A stretch of 64,000 bases of DNA from Oceanobacillus jordanicus (GCF_022095695.1 NZ_JAIFZM010000001.1:372001-436000), one strand, 5' to 3'. Counted from the stretch's first letter, positions 50,281-61,392 are shown. Program-made: numbers and translations. The notes: a model not told the origin generated them from the letters alone.

Positions 50281-52389
50281 ATGGAGACATTTTTGCTAAT
50301 AAACGGATTAGCCTTTGCAGCCATCACACTATATGGCCTGTATTTATTCGCTAGAGTTGTAGCGACTAGGGTAGCGTACATTCGACTTGGGAAAAAATCA
50401 GAGTTTGACCGACAGTATAAAGAGCGGTTTCGCAGGATAGGGAAAATTGTATTTGGCCAATCAAAGCTTTTGAAAGATAAGAAGTCTGGTACCATTCATG
50501 TCATGATGTTCTATGGATTTATTCTTGTTCAGTTCGGTGCCATTGATTTTATTGTAAGAGGAATTTCACCGGGCAACCATTTGCCGTTTGGAATCTTTTA
50601 TCCAGGCTTTGTATTTTTTCAAGAGCTTGTAACGTTGATGATTCTTGTTGCGGTTGGTTGGGCTTTTTATCGTCGTTATATGGAAAAGCTTGTCCGTTTG
50701 AAGCGCGGATTTAAAGCAGGGCTAGTTCTTATTTTTATTGGTAGTTTGATGGTTTCCGTGCTTGTTGGAAACGGAATGGCGCAAATCTGGCACGGTCATG
50801 AAATGACATGGACAGAGCCAATTGCTAGTTTAATAGCAGGAGCATTTAGTTGGATATCACCAACTGCTGCAATGGTTGTATTCTTAATTGCATGGTGGGT
50901 TCATACCATTACATTACTGTCCTTCCTTGTTTACGTTCCGCAATCCAAGCATGCTCATTTAATAGCTGCCCCGATTAATGTATTTCTAAGTAAGCGGGTC
51001 CCGGGTAAACTGAAGAAACTTGATTTTGATATTGATGAGGATGCCGAGGAAAGCGAAGAGGAGATATCCTTTGGTGTTGGAAAGATAGAGGATTTTGAAC
51101 AACATCAGATGATAGATTTTTATGCATGTGTAGAATGTGGTCGCTGTACCGATGTCTGTCCTGCATCTGGAACAGGCAAAATGCTTTCTCCGATGGATAT
51201 CATGGTGAAACTAAGGAACCACCTAACAGAAAAAGGTGCTTCAATCACAGGGAAATCACCTTGGGTTCCAGCTTACGCGTTTGCAGGTACACAAGGAAAT
51301 CAAGCTACTTCAAATGAAGAAGCAGCAGCCACAGTGCAACATGCTAGTTTAATTGGCGATGTCATTACAGCGGAAGAGCTTTCTGGTTGTACGACATGCC
51401 GAAACTGTGAGGATGCTTGTCCAGTAAATAATGAACACGTTGGTACGATCATTGATTTGCGGCGCTATCTTGTGATGACAGAAGGAAAGATGGATCAAGA
51501 TGTACAGCGTGCTGTAATGAATATTGAACGTCAAGGAAACCCGTGGGGACTGTCGAAAAAAGACCGTGTGAAATGGCGGGATCTTGATGAGACAGCTTAT
51601 ATTCCAACAGTAAAAGAACTGAAAAAAGAAGAGAAAGAATTTGACTATCTATTCTGGGTTAGCTCGATGGGGGCTTATGATAGCCGCAGCCAGAAAATTG
51701 CAATCTCCTTTGCCAAGCTTATGAACCAGGCAGGCATCCGATTTGCAATACTTGGGAACAAGGAAGCAAATTCTGGAGATACGGCAAGACGAATTGGAAA
51801 TGAATTTTTATTCCAGGAAATTACCGAGAAAAATATAAAAGAATTTGAGAAAAATGGTGTAACCAAAATCGTAACGATTGACCCGCATGCATACAATATC
51901 TTTAAAAACGAATACCCCGATTTTGGGTTTGAAGCAGAAGTCTATCATCATACACAAATGCTTTATGATTTGGTAATGGAAGGAAAGCTAGCCCCTAAGC
52001 GGGAAATAAAGCAAAGACTCACCTATCATGATTCCTGCTATCTAGGAAGATATAACGGAGTGTATGATCCACCTAGAGAAATTTTGAAATCCATACCAGG
52101 TCTTGAGTTAGTAGAGATGACACGTAGTAAAGAGAATGGTATGTGTTGTGGTGCAGGTGGTGGCTTGATGTGGACAGAGGAAACGACTGGAAATCGGATT
52201 AATGTGGCAAGAACCGAACAAGCTATTGCCGTGCAACCGACAATGATCTCAAGCGCGTGTCCTTATTGTTTGACGATGCTTAGTGACGGAACGAAAGCGA
52301 AAAATGTTGAAGAGGATATAAGCACAATGGATGTTGCAGAGATCCTGGCATTGTCTGTGTTTACGGAAACAGAAAGCAAAACAGCGTAA
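50281..52389 (+). CDS. fadF: FadF-type iron-sulfur membrane oxidoreductase
   Basis: A 702-residue protein. Residues 1-235 form six helices of the nitrate-reductase-gamma type (haem b). Then come two 4Fe-4S clusters, CVECGRCTDVCPASG (about 281-295) and CTTCRNCEDACPVNNEH (about 368-384), and two CCG (heterodisulfide-reductase) repeats near HDSCYLGRYNGVYD and MCCGAGGGLMW. It is thought to pass electrons from acyl-CoA dehydrogenase flavoproteins to quinone. ATG 50281 (GAGGGGGAG upstream) is preferred to 50260. It heads the beta-oxidation locus. Confidence 0.92.
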   Translation: METFLLINGLAFAAITLYGLYLFARVVATRVAYIRLGKKSEFDRQYKERFRRIGKIVFGQSKLLKDKKSGTIHVMMFYGFILVQFGAIDFIVRGISPGNHLPFGIFYPGFVFFQELVTLMILVAVGWAFYRRYMEKLVRLKRGFKAGLVLIFIGSLMVSVLVGNGMAQIWHGHEMTWTEPIASLIAGAFSWISPTAAMVVFLIAWWVHTITLLSFLVYVPQSKHAHLIAAPINVFLSKRVPGKLKKLDFDIDEDAEESEEEISFGVGKIEDFEQHQMIDFYACVECGRCTDVCPASGTGKMLSPMDIMVKLRNHLTEKGASITGKSPWVPAYAFAGTQGNQATSNEEAAATVQHASLIGDVITAEELSGCTTCRNCEDACPVNNEHVGTIIDLRRYLVMTEGKMDQDVQRAVMNIERQGNPWGLSKKDRVKWRDLDETAYIPTVKELKKEEKEFDYLFWVSSMGAYDSRSQKIAISFAKLMNQAGIRFAILGNKEANSGDTARRIGNEFLFQEITEKNIKEFEKNGVTKIVTIDPHAYNIFKNEYPDFGFEAEVYHHTQMLYDLVMEGKLAPKREIKQRLTYHDSCYLGRYNGVYDPPREILKSIPGLELVEMTRSKENGMCCGAGGGLMWTEETTGNRINVARTEQAIAVQPTMISSACPYCLTMLSDGTKAKNVEEDISTMDVAEILALSVFTETESKTA

Positions 52390-52424
52390 TTCGAAAACAT
52401 AACTATGGTAAAATGACAGAGAGG

Positions 52425-52450
52425 GAGAAGGGAGACTTCCTTCTTCTTTT
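52425..52450 (+). terminator. Weak terminator after fadF
   Basis: GAGAAGG / CCTTCTTC-type stem with a T4 tail. Stability modest. Confidence 0.4.
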
Positions 52451-52462
52451 ATGCACGTAATC

Positions 52463-52476
52463 TGAGCGAGCGTTCA
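52463..52476 (+). promoter_or_regulatory. Degenerate second FadR-like operator upstream of the thiolase
   Basis: TGAGCGAGCGTTCA has the ends TGA/TTCA and matches the fadF operator at 10 of 14 positions. Situated 81 bases before the thiolase start. Weak evidence. Confidence 0.35.
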
Positions 52477-52556
52477 ATCAATTTCCATGCGGCTACTTGG
52501 TATGGAGTGATAGTTTAATAAGCCGTTTTTAAATAGAAGAAAAGGTGGTAGTGATA

Positions 52557-53744
52557 ATGAGAAAATCTGTAATTGTATCTGGAGCGAGAACGCCATTTGG
52601 TAAGTTTGGTGGAGCACTTAAAGGATTTACCGCATCCCAGCTGGGTGGTAAGGCAATAAAAGCTGCTTTAGAACGAGCTGGAATGGAAGGTTCCGAGATT
52701 AACGAAGTTATCATGGGAACCGTGCTTCAAGGTGGGCAAGGACAGATCCCGTCACGACAGGCTGCAAGAGAAGCTGGGATACCATGGAATGTAAAAACCG
52801 AGACGATTAATAAGGTGTGTGCCTCTGGTCTTCGTAGTGTGACACTTGCTGATCAATTAATCCGACTAGGAGATGAAGAGATCATTGTGGCAGGTGGGAT
52901 GGAGAGCATGAGTAATGCGCCATACTTTCTTCCAGATGCCCGTTGGGGAAATCGAATGGGTGATAAACAAGTAAAAGACATGATGATCCATGATGGTCTG
53001 ACGTGCTCTTTTGAAGGGGTACATATGGGGAATTACGGCAATTCCACAGCAGGTAAACATGATTTAAGCCGAGAAGCACAGGATGAGTGGTCTTATCGTA
53101 GTCATCAGCTTGCTGTAGAAGCGATCGACAATGGTAAATTTACCGACGAAATTATTGCGGTGGAAGTACCACAGCGCAAACGTGATCCGTTAATTGTGGA
53201 CACAGATGAAGCGCCTAGAAGAGATACAACGCAAGAAAAACTTGCTGGTTTACGTCCAGCCTTCGATCCAAACGGCACAATTACGGCGGGAAATGCACCT
53301 GGAGTAAATGATGGTGCATGTGCATTTGTTGTTATGTCTGAAGAGAAAGCAACGGAAATGGGCAAAGCACCAATGGCCTATGTGCTCGGTCATGCAGAAG
53401 TAGCAGTTGAGGCAGAAGATTTCCCAGAAACGCCTGGTCTTGTTATTAACAAGATTTTAGAAAAAACGGGCCACTCTAAGGACGACATCGATTTATTTGA
53501 AATTAATGAGGCATTCGCTGCAGTATCATTGGCAAGTGGTAAAATAGCTGGAATTGACCCGGGAAAAGTGAATGTAAATGGCGGAGCTGTTGCGCTAGGG
53601 CACCCAATTGGCGCGAGTGGAGCTAGAATTATCCTAACATTAATCCATGAGCTAAAACGTCGTGGTGGAGGGCTAGGCATTGCAGCAATCTGCAGTGGTG
53701 GTGGCCAAGGCGACGCAGTACTCATTGAAGTACCAAAACAATAA
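52557..53744 (+). CDS. Acetyl-CoA C-acyltransferase (thiolase)
   Basis: A 395-residue thiolase. The nucleophile Cys88 is in [16 protein letters not shown]; the His motif is [17 protein letters not shown] (about 342-358); the second Cys is in [10 protein letters not shown] (about 376-385). It splits acetoacetyl- or 3-ketoacyl-CoA, or condenses two acetyl-CoA, and is akin to B. subtilis MmgA/YhfS. GTG triplets precede it, but AAAGGTGG is spaced for ATG 52557. Likely same transcriptional unit as the downstream mmgB-like gene or terminated by a hairpin at 53784. Confidence 0.93.
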   Translation: MRKSVIVSGARTPFGKFGGALKGFTASQLGGKAIKAALERAGMEGSEINEVIMGTVLQGGQGQIPSRQAAREAGIPWNVKTETINKVCASGLRSVTLADQLIRLGDEEIIVAGGMESMSNAPYFLPDARWGNRMGDKQVKDMMIHDGLTCSFEGVHMGNYGNSTAGKHDLSREAQDEWSYRSHQLAVEAIDNGKFTDEIIAVEVPQRKRDPLIVDTDEAPRRDTTQEKLAGLRPAFDPNGTITAGNAPGVNDGACAFVVMSEEKATEMGKAPMAYVLGHAEVAVEAEDFPETPGLVINKILEKTGHSKDDIDLFEINEAFAAVSLASGKIAGIDPGKVNVNGGAVALGHPIGASGARIILTLIHELKRRGGGLGIAAICSGGGQGDAVLIEVPKQ

Positions 53745-53835
53745 ACAAAAGCGAAGAGCACTGTATTCTAGGCTGTGTCTTGAAAAACCATAATACCCCA
53801 GGTGGAAAAGGAAGCCGGGGTATCATGGTTCCTAA
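53745..53835. repeat. Short family C word and hairpin after the thiolase
   Basis: ACAAAAGCGAAGAGCAC follows the stop, the same word as at 60971 and 61156. Then ACCATAATACCCC / GGGGTATCATGGT form a hairpin (53784-53828) lacking a T run; attenuation is possible. Confidence 0.5.
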
Positions 53836-53880
53836 CATGAGTTTTCCTAATTTTCGTTACATAAAATGAGGAGGGATGGC

Positions 53881-54741
53881 ATGATCAAAAAAGTACTTGT
53901 AGTAGGAGCAGGTCAAATGGGTGCTGGAATTGCACAAGTTTGTGCCCAAGCAGGATTAGAAGTTTTCTTGCATGATCAAAAGGAAGAAGCTGTGCAAAAA
54001 GGACTCCAGTCCATTGGAAAACTGCTTGGCAGAGCAGTGGAAAAGGGACGGATGACGGAAGGGGAGAAAATCGCTACACAGCAACGGTTAACCCCCTCTA
54101 CGTCATTACAGGACGCGGCGGACTGCGATCTTGTTATTGAAGCAGTTGTGGAAAAGATGGAGGTTAAAAAAGCAGTCTTCCAAGAGTTAGATGGGATCAC
54201 GCCAAAGCATGCTATCCTTGCTACGAACACCTCGTCGCTCGCCATTACAGAAATCGCAGCAACAACAAAGAGACCAGACCAAGTGATAGGCATGCATTTT
54301 ATGAATCCGGTTCCAGTTATGAAGTTAGTAGAAATAATCCGTGGCTTGCAAACAAGTGAGGAAACCTTTAAAGAAATTGAAGAGCTTGCTAAAGTACTTG
54401 GAAAAGTACCGGTGTCAGTAGAAGATTATCCCGGATTTGTCTCTAACCGAATTTTAATGCCAATGATTAATGAGGCTATCTTCACCGTATACGAAGGAGT
54501 GGCAACAGTAGAGGATGTCGACACGTCGATGAAGCTTGGGATGAATCATCCAATGGGCCCGTTAACGCTTGCAGACTTTATTGGGTTAGACACATGTCTT
54601 TACATTATGGAAGTGTTGCATGAAGGGTTTGCTGATAGTAAATATAGACCATGTCCCTTGTTAAAGCAGTATGTCCAGGCAGGCTGGCTTGGTAAAAAGA
54701 CTGGCCGTGGCTTTTACCAATATGAAAAAACAACAGGATAG
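53881..54741 (+). CDS. mmgB: 3-hydroxybutyryl-CoA dehydrogenase (MmgB/Hbd type)
   Basis: A 286-residue NAD(P)-dependent dehydrogenase. The Rossmann loop [20 protein letters not shown] (about 6-25), [30 protein letters not shown] (about 117-128), [17 protein letters not shown] (about 137-153, with the catalytic His) and [18 protein letters not shown] give a full domain set. It oxidises 3-hydroxyacyl-CoA. GAGGAGGG is spaced for ATG 53881; 53866 is earlier but has no ribosome site. Downstream acyl-CoA dehydrogenase starts 15 bases later. Confidence 0.94.
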   Translation: MIKKVLVVGAGQMGAGIAQVCAQAGLEVFLHDQKEEAVQKGLQSIGKLLGRAVEKGRMTEGEKIATQQRLTPSTSLQDAADCDLVIEAVVEKMEVKKAVFQELDGITPKHAILATNTSSLAITEIAATTKRPDQVIGMHFMNPVPVMKLVEIIRGLQTSEETFKEIEELAKVLGKVPVSVEDYPGFVSNRILMPMINEAIFTVYEGVATVEDVDTSMKLGMNHPMGPLTLADFIGLDTCLYIMEVLHEGFADSKYRPCPLLKQYVQAGWLGKKTGRGFYQYEKTTG

Positions 54742-54756
54742 ACAGGGGGGATAGAG

Positions 54757-55893
54757 ATGGACTTTCATTTTACGGAAGAACAGACCATGCTTCAAAAGAT
54801 GGTACGCGATTTTGCCAAGGAAAAGGTGGCACCAGAAGTAGAACGTATGGAAAGAGAGCATCGATTTCCTAAAGAACTAATTGGGGAGATGGCAGAGCTT
54901 GGACTACTCGGCATCCCCATACCAGAAGAATTTGGTGGAAGTGGGATGGACTTTATTTCCTATGTTAGGACTATTCATGAGCTTTCTAAAGTAAGCGCTT
55001 CCTCAGGGGTAATTCTTTCTGTGCATACCTCGGTTGGAACGAATCCGATACTCTATTTTGGGACTGATCAGCAGAAGCAATATTATTTGCCAAAATTGGC
55101 TAGTGGAGAATTCCTAGGAGCCTTTGCATTAACAGAACCTAGTGCAGGTTCTGATGCTTCCAGTATAAAAACGAGAGCTAAGAGGGATGGCGATCATTAC
55201 ATCATAAACGGGGCAAAAGTGTTTATTACAAATGGTGGTCATGCAGATACCTTTATTACATTTGCTCGTACAGGAGAGGGTTCTACTGCGCTTAGTGCCT
55301 TCATTTTAGAACGAAATACGCCAGGACTTGAAATTGGAAAAGAAGAAAGGAAAATGGGGCTCAATGGGTCCTCCACGGTACCACTAACATTGGAAAATTG
55401 CCGGGTTTCTAAGACACAGTTGCTTGGTAAAGAAGGGGATGGCTATAAAATAGCGATGAAAAACCTTCATGTCGGCCGGATTGGAATTGCTGCCCAGGCG
55501 TTGGGGATTGCAGAGGCGGCGGTCGAGCTTGCAACAGATTATGCGAAGGAAAGAGAGCAATTTCAAAAACCGATTGCAGCAAATCAGGGGATTGCCTTTA
55601 AGTTAGCTGATATGGCGACAGCTGCTGAAGCGGCAAGTCTATTAACCTACCAAGCAGCCTCTCTTGTACAAGAAGGTGTCTCGTGCTCAAAAGAAGTATC
55701 GATCGCGAAAATGTTTGCATCCAAGACAGCTGTGAAAAACGCCATTGAAGCGGTACAGGTGCTTGGTGGGTACGGGTACACAAAGGATTATCCTGCTGAG
55801 CGACTTTTTCGAGATGCTAAGGTAACGGAGATCTACGAAGGAACCAACGAAATTCAACATATGGTAATTGCCAAAGAATTGTTAAAGAAATGA
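54757..55893 (+). CDS. Acyl-CoA dehydrogenase 1
   Basis: A 378-residue FAD acyl-CoA dehydrogenase. Signatures: GAFALTEPSAGSDASSIKT (about 123-141), the mid-domain strand VFITNGGHADTFITFA, and the second signature AKEREQFQKPIAANQGIAFK, with the catalytic base in [20 protein letters not shown] (about 350-369). Oxidises short or branched-chain acyl-CoA to enoyl-CoA, donating electrons to ETF and possibly FadF. B. subtilis MmgC-like by context. GGGGGG precedes the ATG; part of the mmgB-acd-acd-tetR-icmF run. Confidence 0.93.
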   Translation: MDFHFTEEQTMLQKMVRDFAKEKVAPEVERMEREHRFPKELIGEMAELGLLGIPIPEEFGGSGMDFISYVRTIHELSKVSASSGVILSVHTSVGTNPILYFGTDQQKQYYLPKLASGEFLGAFALTEPSAGSDASSIKTRAKRDGDHYIINGAKVFITNGGHADTFITFARTGEGSTALSAFILERNTPGLEIGKEERKMGLNGSSTVPLTLENCRVSKTQLLGKEGDGYKIAMKNLHVGRIGIAAQALGIAEAAVELATDYAKEREQFQKPIAANQGIAFKLADMATAAEAASLLTYQAASLVQEGVSCSKEVSIAKMFASKTAVKNAIEAVQVLGGYGYTKDYPAERLFRDAKVTEIYEGTNEIQHMVIAKELLKK

Positions 55894-55908
55894 TTGGGGG
55901 ATGAAGCA

Positions 55909-57051
55909 ATGAATTTTCAATTAACCGAAGAACAGGAAATGCTACGTAAAATGGTTCGGAGTTTCGCGGAAAAAGAAGTGGAGCCAACTGCTGCTGAACG
56001 AGATGAAGAGGAACGATTTGACCGGGAGATTTTTGACAAAATGGCTGAGCTTGGCCTAACAGGCATTCCATGGCCTGAAGAATATGGCGGAATTGGTGCA
56101 GATTATGTCAGCTATTGTATTGCAGTAGAGGAATTATCGCGCGTGTGTGCCTCAACAGGGGTAACGCTTTCAGCACATCTATCCTTGGCAAGCTGGCCGA
56201 TTTATACATACGGCAATGAAGCGCAGAAAACGACGTTTCTTAAGCGTCTGGCCACAGGAGAAGCATTAGGTGCCTATGCGCTGTCAGAACCGGGAGCCGG
56301 AAGTGATGTTGTTTCGATGAAAACAACAGCAAAGGAAGACGGGGCAGATTATATTTTAAATGGCAGCAAGGTTTGGATCACCAATGGTGGTGTAGCAGAT
56401 ATTTACATTGTGTTTGCTAAAACAGACACGGATGCAAAACATAAAGGGATTAGTGCCTTCATCGTAGAAAAGGGCACGGACGGGTTTACCTTTGGTAAGA
56501 AGGAGAAAAAGCTAGGAATTCGTTCTTCACCGACAACAGAGCTTATCTTTGAAAATTGTCGGATACCAAAGGGAAACATGCTTGGTGAAGAAGGGGAAGG
56601 CTTTAAAATTGCCATGACGACGTTGGATGGTGGACGAAACGGGATTGCGGCCCAAGCTCTTGGCATTGCCCAAGGTGCACTGGATGCAGCTGTTGGCTAT
56701 GCAAAGGAAAGAGAACAGTTTGGCAAGCCGATCGCAACGAATCAAGGAATCTCGTTTAAACTTGCAGATATGGCGACAGACGTCGAAGCTTCAAGACTAT
56801 TAACCTATCAGGCGGCCTGGTTGGAATCCGAGGGCCTTCCGTACGGGAAAGCTTCTGCTATGTCAAAATTATTTGCAGGGGATGCAGCAATGCGAATTAC
56901 GGTAGAGGCTGTGCAAGTATTTGGCGGGTATGGTTACACCAAAGATTATCCTGTTGAAAGGTATATGCGGGACGCCAAAATAACGCAAATTTACGAGGGA
57001 ACCAATGAAATTCAGCGGCTCGTCATAGGTCGTATGTTGACCAAAGCCTAA
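55909..57051 (+). CDS. acdA: Acyl-CoA dehydrogenase 2 (AcdA type)
   Basis: A 380-residue acyl-CoA dehydrogenase, paralogue of its upstream neighbour ([59 protein letters not shown] with the base Glu). B. subtilis acdA sits between fadF and rpoE as here, which suggests the name. TTGGGGG is spaced for ATG 55909, not the TTG at 55894. Preference for straight versus branched acyl-CoA cannot be read from sequence by eye. Confidence 0.93.
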   Translation: MNFQLTEEQEMLRKMVRSFAEKEVEPTAAERDEEERFDREIFDKMAELGLTGIPWPEEYGGIGADYVSYCIAVEELSRVCASTGVTLSAHLSLASWPIYTYGNEAQKTTFLKRLATGEALGAYALSEPGAGSDVVSMKTTAKEDGADYILNGSKVWITNGGVADIYIVFAKTDTDAKHKGISAFIVEKGTDGFTFGKKEKKLGIRSSPTTELIFENCRIPKGNMLGEEGEGFKIAMTTLDGGRNGIAAQALGIAQGALDAAVGYAKEREQFGKPIATNQGISFKLADMATDVEASRLLTYQAAWLESEGLPYGKASAMSKLFAGDAAMRITVEAVQVFGGYGYTKDYPVERYMRDAKITQIYEGTNEIQRLVIGRMLTKA

Positions 57052-57086
57052 AAAAGAGTTTGCTGAGAAGAAGGGGGGAGTGCTCG

Positions 57087-57725
57087 GTGGCCGAGGAGCA
57101 GGTTTTTTCAGCAGTAAAAGATAAAGGATTAGTGGAGAAAAGACGCAAACAAATGATTAAAGGCGCCCTTAACCTGTTTAAAGAAAAAGGGTTCCACCGA
57201 ACAACAACTCGAGAAATTGCCAAAGAATCAGGGTTCAGTATTGGCACGCTTTATGAATATATTCGAACAAAGGAAGACGTTTTGTTTCTTGTATGTGATT
57301 CTATCTATGACCAGGTCCAAGTACGACTTGAGAAGGTCATTAATGTCCATGGTTCTCCACTTGAAAAGCTTGTTTCCGTAACTGAAGCATATTTTCGTTT
57401 AATGGATGAAATGCAGGAAGAGATTGTCATTATGTACCAAGAAGTGAAATCACTGAAAAAGGACACGAAAGAGTATGTCCTGCAAAAGGAAAGAGAAATG
57501 GTGCAAATGTTAGAAAAGGTGATTGTGACCTGTTTGCCGGAAGAAAGCATTTCATCAAAGGATGCAATGCTTATGGCAAATAACATTTTTATTCAAGGAC
57601 AAATGTGGAGCTTTCGTCGTTGGATGTTGCAACGTCAATTTACCTTGGATGAATATATTGAACGGCAGACCCAGTTTATTTTGCGCTCCTTATCGATTGG
57701 GGCATCTAAGAAAGGAGAGAAGTAA
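57087..57725 (+). CDS. TetR-family repressor, FadR-like
   Basis: A 212-residue TetR protein. The N-terminal HTH is [40 protein letters not shown] (about 22-61). The ligand domain (about 70-205) is helical, with [20 protein letters not shown] resembling the FadR group that binds long-chain acyl-CoA. Located inside the acyl-CoA operon, it probably represses it and fadF through TGAATGA half-sites. Start GTG 57087 behind AAGGGGGG. icmF begins four bases after its stop. Confidence 0.88.
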   Translation: MAEEQVFSAVKDKGLVEKRRKQMIKGALNLFKEKGFHRTTTREIAKESGFSIGTLYEYIRTKEDVLFLVCDSIYDQVQVRLEKVINVHGSPLEKLVSVTEAYFRLMDEMQEEIVIMYQEVKSLKKDTKEYVLQKEREMVQMLEKVIVTCLPEESISSKDAMLMANNIFIQGQMWSFRRWMLQRQFTLDEYIERQTQFILRSLSIGASKKGEK

Positions 57726-57729
57726 AAGC

Positions 57730-60700
57730 ATGGATCAGACGATTTATAAACCGGAACATCCAGTTCGTTTTGTAACCGCATCCAGTTTATTTGATGGGCA
57801 TGATGCTTCGATTAATATAATGCGACGAATTTTGCAGGCGAGTGGAGCAGAAGTGGTACATCTTGGACATAACAGATCAGTGGAAGAAGTCGTGCATGCT
57901 GCAATCCAGGAGGATGTACAAGGGATCGCGATGTCTTCTTATCAGGGTGGGCATGTAGAATATTTTAAGTATATGGTCGACTTATTGAAGGAGCTTGGTG
58001 CAGAGCATATAAAAGTTTATGGCGGTGGTGGGGGTGTCATCATCCCACGTGAAATTAAAGAACTGCATGCTTATGGTGTAGCACGAATTTTTTCCCCAGA
58101 AGACGGCAGGGAATTAGGGCTGCAAGGGATGATTAACTTGATGCTGAAAGACTGTGATTACCTGCCACCAATTGATACAGAGAAGGACCAGGAAGCACTT
58201 GTTAAGGGAGAACGTCAGGCAATTGCCAGGTTTATAACGTATATGGAAAATACCGAAGTTGACGCAGATGAAAAGCAGGCTGTTTTACAATCACTAAGGG
58301 AAAAGAATAACGGTAACACCCCTGTTCTAGGTATCACCGGAACAGGAGGAGCGGGTAAAAGCTCTTTGACTGATGAACTTATTCGTCGATTTATTCATGG
58401 GATTACTGATAAGAAAATTGCTGTTATCTCAATTGACCCAACTAAGCGAAAAACAGGAGGGGCCTTGCTGGGTGATCGTATACGGATGAATGCCATCTTC
58501 TCAGAACGGGTTTACATGCGATCTCTAGCTACGCGAGATTCTCACAGTGAATTATCAAAAGCCATTCAAGATGTACTCGATGTGGTACGCGCTTCAGGCT
58601 ATGATTTTATTATCGTAGAAACGAGCGGGATTGGGCAGGGAGATGCCGCTATAACAGATGTGACAGATCTCTCCATGTATGTCATGACAGCAGAATTCGG
58701 TGCTCCTTCACAGTTAGAGAAGATCGATATGATTGATTATGCCGATTTTATTGTGATCAATAAGTACGAACAAAAAGGCTCAGAGGATGCACTGAATCAG
58801 GTCCGCAAACAGTATGAACGAAGCCATATGCTTTTCCATGAGGATAAGACGGAATTCCCTGTCTATGGGACAATCGCCAGCCAGTTTAATGATGCAGGGA
58901 CAAATGCTTTATTTGCCTCGCTTATTGATACGTTAAACGAAAAATTTGACTGGGCAGACGAGGCTGATTTCAAACGTCATGTAATCGCAGAAAAGCAAAA
59001 TATGATTATTACAAATGAACGCAGACATTACCTTCGAGAGATCGCGACACATGTACGCCATTATCACCAACACGCTAATAAGCAAAGCGATGTTGCAAGA
59101 AAGATTTATCAACTAAAAGCAGCAGCGGAAATGGTTGAGGAGGAATCTTCTAAAGAAAGTCTACAGAAATTAATCGAATACCATGAAGGACAACTGGATA
59201 GCAGATCCAAGCGCCTGCTTGACTCCTGGGAAGAAATGCAAGAGGCATACAGCAAGGATAAAATGGTCTTCAAAGTACGGGATAAGGAAATAGAGATGGA
59301 TATTGTATCCGAATCCCTTTCAGGCATAAACATACCAAAAGTGGCATTCCCGAGATTTCAAGACTGGGGTGAGCGGCTATATTGGTTAATGAAAGAAAAT
59401 GTACCTGGTTCTTTTCCATTTACAGCAGGGGTTTTCCCATTTAAACGAAAGGGAGAAGACCCGACAAGGCAATTTGCTGGTGAGGGGACTCCAGAACGGA
59501 CCAATAGAAGGTTCCATTATTTATCAAAAAATGAAGAAGCAAAACGCCTTTCGACTGCTTTTGACTCGGTAACTCTTTATGGAGAAGATCCTGCACACAG
59601 ACCTGACATTTATGGGAAAGTCGGCGAAAGTGGGGTGAATATTTGCACCCTTGATGATATGAAGAAGCTGTATGCGGGATTTGACTTATCAAGTCCGTTA
59701 GCTTCTGTTTCCATGACCATTAATGGTCCTGCACCGATTATTTTGGCAATGTATTTTAATACAGCAATTGACCAACAGGTGGATAAATTTAAACAAGAAC
59801 AGGACAGAGATCCAACGGAAGCGGAGTATGCACAGATAAAAGAAGAAACCATCGCTGTCGTACGGGGAACCGTTCAAGCAGATATTTTAAAGGAAGACCA
59901 AGGGCAGAACACCTGTATTTTTTCCACGGAGTTTGCATTACGGATGATGGGGGATATCCAGCAATACTTTATTGATAAAAATGTACGAAATTATTATTCT
60001 GTGTCTATCTCTGGCTATCATATTGCAGAAGCTGGTGCCAACCCAATAACACAACTCGCCTTCACGCTGGCAAACGGATTTACGTATGTGGAGTATTATT
60101 TAAGCAGGGGGATGGATATAAATAAATTTGCGCCAAATCTATCCTTCTTTTTCTCCAACGGGCTAGATCCGGAGTATTCGGTTATTGGCAGGGTTGCAAG
60201 ACGTATTTGGGCAATCACAATGCGGGACAAATATGGTGCGAATGAACGCAGTCAAAAATTGAAGTATCATATCCAAACATCAGGGCGTTCCCTGCATGCA
60301 CAGGAAATTGACTTTAATGATATCCGCACAACTTTACAAGCATTGCTCGCCATTCAAGATAACACGAATTCTCTGCATACCAATGCTTATGATGAGGCGA
60401 TTACCACCCCGACAGAAGAGTCTGTTCGAAGAGCGATGGCAATCCAATTGATAATCAATAAAGAATATGGGCTTGCTAAAAATGAAAATGCACTACAAGG
60501 AGCCTTTATAATTGATGAACTGACAGATTTGGTAGAGGAAGCTGTTCTTGAAGAGTTTGACAAGATGAATGACCGTGGCGGCGTTCTTGGTGCGATGGAA
60601 AGACAGTACCAACGCGGTAAAATTCAGGAGGAATCGTTGTATTATGAAGGGAAGAAACATTCAGGGGAGCTACCTATTATTGGGGTAAACACTTATTTAA

Positions 60701-60969
60701 ATCCTACCCCACCTTCAGAGGACCAAATAGACTCCATGGAGCTTGCTCGTGCTTCCAAAGAGGAAAAAGAACATCAAATTAAAGAACTGCTTCGTTTTCA
60801 AAATGAGCATAGTGCCCAAACAGATCAGGCGCTAGAGAGACTAAAGGAAGTCGCAGCTTCTGGTGGCAACATTTTTGCGGAATTAATGGAGACCGTCAAA
60901 GTAGCAAGCCTCGGCCAAATCACAAACGCCCTATACGAAGTAGGCGGCCAATATAGAAGAAATATGTAA
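57730..60969 (+). CDS. icmF: IcmF, fused isobutyryl-CoA mutase
   Basis: A 1079-residue fusion of three modules. B12-binding domain (about 10-145) with the cobalt-ligand His24 in FDGHDASIN and GGGGGVIIP. MeaI-type G-protein chaperone (about 195-430) with P-loop [15 protein letters not shown] (201-215) and base motif [11 protein letters not shown]. Mutase catalytic domain (about 535-1079) with [20 protein letters not shown] and [14 protein letters not shown]. It interconverts isobutyryl-CoA and n-butyryl-CoA; some homologues also act on isovaleryl- or pivalyl-CoA. The protein begins at ATG 57730 (AAAGGAG), 168 codons after an open frame start. Length is normal for IcmF. Confidence 0.96.
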   Translation: MDQTIYKPEHPVRFVTASSLFDGHDASINIMRRILQASGAEVVHLGHNRSVEEVVHAAIQEDVQGIAMSSYQGGHVEYFKYMVDLLKELGAEHIKVYGGGGGVIIPREIKELHAYGVARIFSPEDGRELGLQGMINLMLKDCDYLPPIDTEKDQEALVKGERQAIARFITYMENTEVDADEKQAVLQSLREKNNGNTPVLGITGTGGAGKSSLTDELIRRFIHGITDKKIAVISIDPTKRKTGGALLGDRIRMNAIFSERVYMRSLATRDSHSELSKAIQDVLDVVRASGYDFIIVETSGIGQGDAAITDVTDLSMYVMTAEFGAPSQLEKIDMIDYADFIVINKYEQKGSEDALNQVRKQYERSHMLFHEDKTEFPVYGTIASQFNDAGTNALFASLIDTLNEKFDWADEADFKRHVIAEKQNMIITNERRHYLREIATHVRHYHQHANKQSDVARKIYQLKAAAEMVEEESSKESLQKLIEYHEGQLDSRSKRLLDSWEEMQEAYSKDKMVFKVRDKEIEMDIVSESLSGINIPKVAFPRFQDWGERLYWLMKENVPGSFPFTAGVFPFKRKGEDPTRQFAGEGTPERTNRRFHYLSKNEEAKRLSTAFDSVTLYGEDPAHRPDIYGKVGESGVNICTLDDMKKLYAGFDLSSPLASVSMTINGPAPIILAMYFNTAIDQQVDKFKQEQDRDPTEAEYAQIKEETIAVVRGTVQADILKEDQGQNTCIFSTEFALRMMGDIQQYFIDKNVRNYYSVSISGYHIAEAGANPITQLAFTLANGFTYVEYYLSRGMDINKFAPNLSFFFSNGLDPEYSVIGRVARRIWAITMRDKYGANERSQKLKYHIQTSGRSLHAQEIDFNDIRTTLQALLAIQDNTNSLHTNAYDEAITTPTEESVRRAMAIQLIINKEYGLAKNENALQGAFIIDELTDLVEEAVLEEFDKMNDRGGVLGAMERQYQRGKIQEESLYYEGKKHSGELPIIGVNTYLNPTPPSEDQIDSMELARASKEEKEHQIKELLRFQNEHSAQTDQALERLKEVAASGGNIFAELMETVKVASLGQITNALYEVGGQYRRNM

Positions 60970-60998
60970 AAACAAAAGCGAAGAGCACACGTTTAGCG

Positions 60999-61100
60999 AC
61001 GTACGAACTGCGCCCCGACCTTTGGGGTGGTTCGACCTGTCGAACATTCCTACGTAGGAGATAAAGGAATCACGATGAGGAACGAATCGATGATGACTTA
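60999..61100 (+). repeat. Exact 102-bp direct repeat, copy 1
   Basis: From ACGTACGAACTG to GATGATGACTTA; identical base for base to 61246-61347. Contains CCTACGTAGG palindrome. Flanking bases differ, so the ends are sharp. Confidence 0.92.
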
Positions 61101-61245
61101 TTGTACGGAGGTGAGGGAAGTTGCGCTAGTCGCTGTGTGCTCGTAGCTAGCCGAAACAAAAGCGAAGAGCACACGTTTAAAGGAAGGCCGACTAAGAACG
61201 CCACGTCCTGTGGCGACTCCGGCATGACCCGGATCCTCCGGGCCC

Positions 61246-61347
61246 ACGTACGAACTGCGCCCCGACCTTTGGGGTGGTTCGACCTGTCGAACATTCCTAC
61301 GTAGGAGATAAAGGAATCACGATGAGGAACGAATCGATGATGACTTA
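61246..61347 (+). repeat. Exact 102-bp direct repeat, copy 2
   Basis: Identical to 60999-61100. Here the repeat is joined to the GGGCCC module of family C, while copy 1 follows the ACAAAAGCG word directly. Confidence 0.92.
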
Positions 61348-61350
61348 AGA

Positions 61351-61392
61351 AAAAGGCGTGAAAGGAAGTAGAAAAACACGCCTTTTTCTTTT
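61351..61392 (+). terminator. Intrinsic terminator downstream of icmF
   Basis: AAAAGGCGTG / CACGCCTTTT plus T-rich tail. Confidence 0.85.

Larger units (their letters stand above)
60970..61348. repeat. Composite family C cluster after icmF
   Basis: Two ACAAAAGCGAAGAGCACACG words (from 60971 and 61155), the CCGACTAAG..CGTCCTG..CGGCATGACCCG..CTCCGGGCCCACGTA block shared with 4697-4800, and two exact 102-bp copies listed separately. GC-rich, non-coding. Confidence 0.7.

Noticed and set aside
57562-57729. Extended N-terminus for icmF starting inside the TetR gene
   Set aside because: The extra codons overlap tetR in another frame; a strong AAAGGAG lies just before ATG 57730, which gives the usual IcmF N-terminus.
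61101-61304. Frames within the family C cluster (plus 61101-61304, minus 61070-61294)
   Set aside because: They consist of GC-rich repeat modules with no ribosome site and no protein-like pattern.
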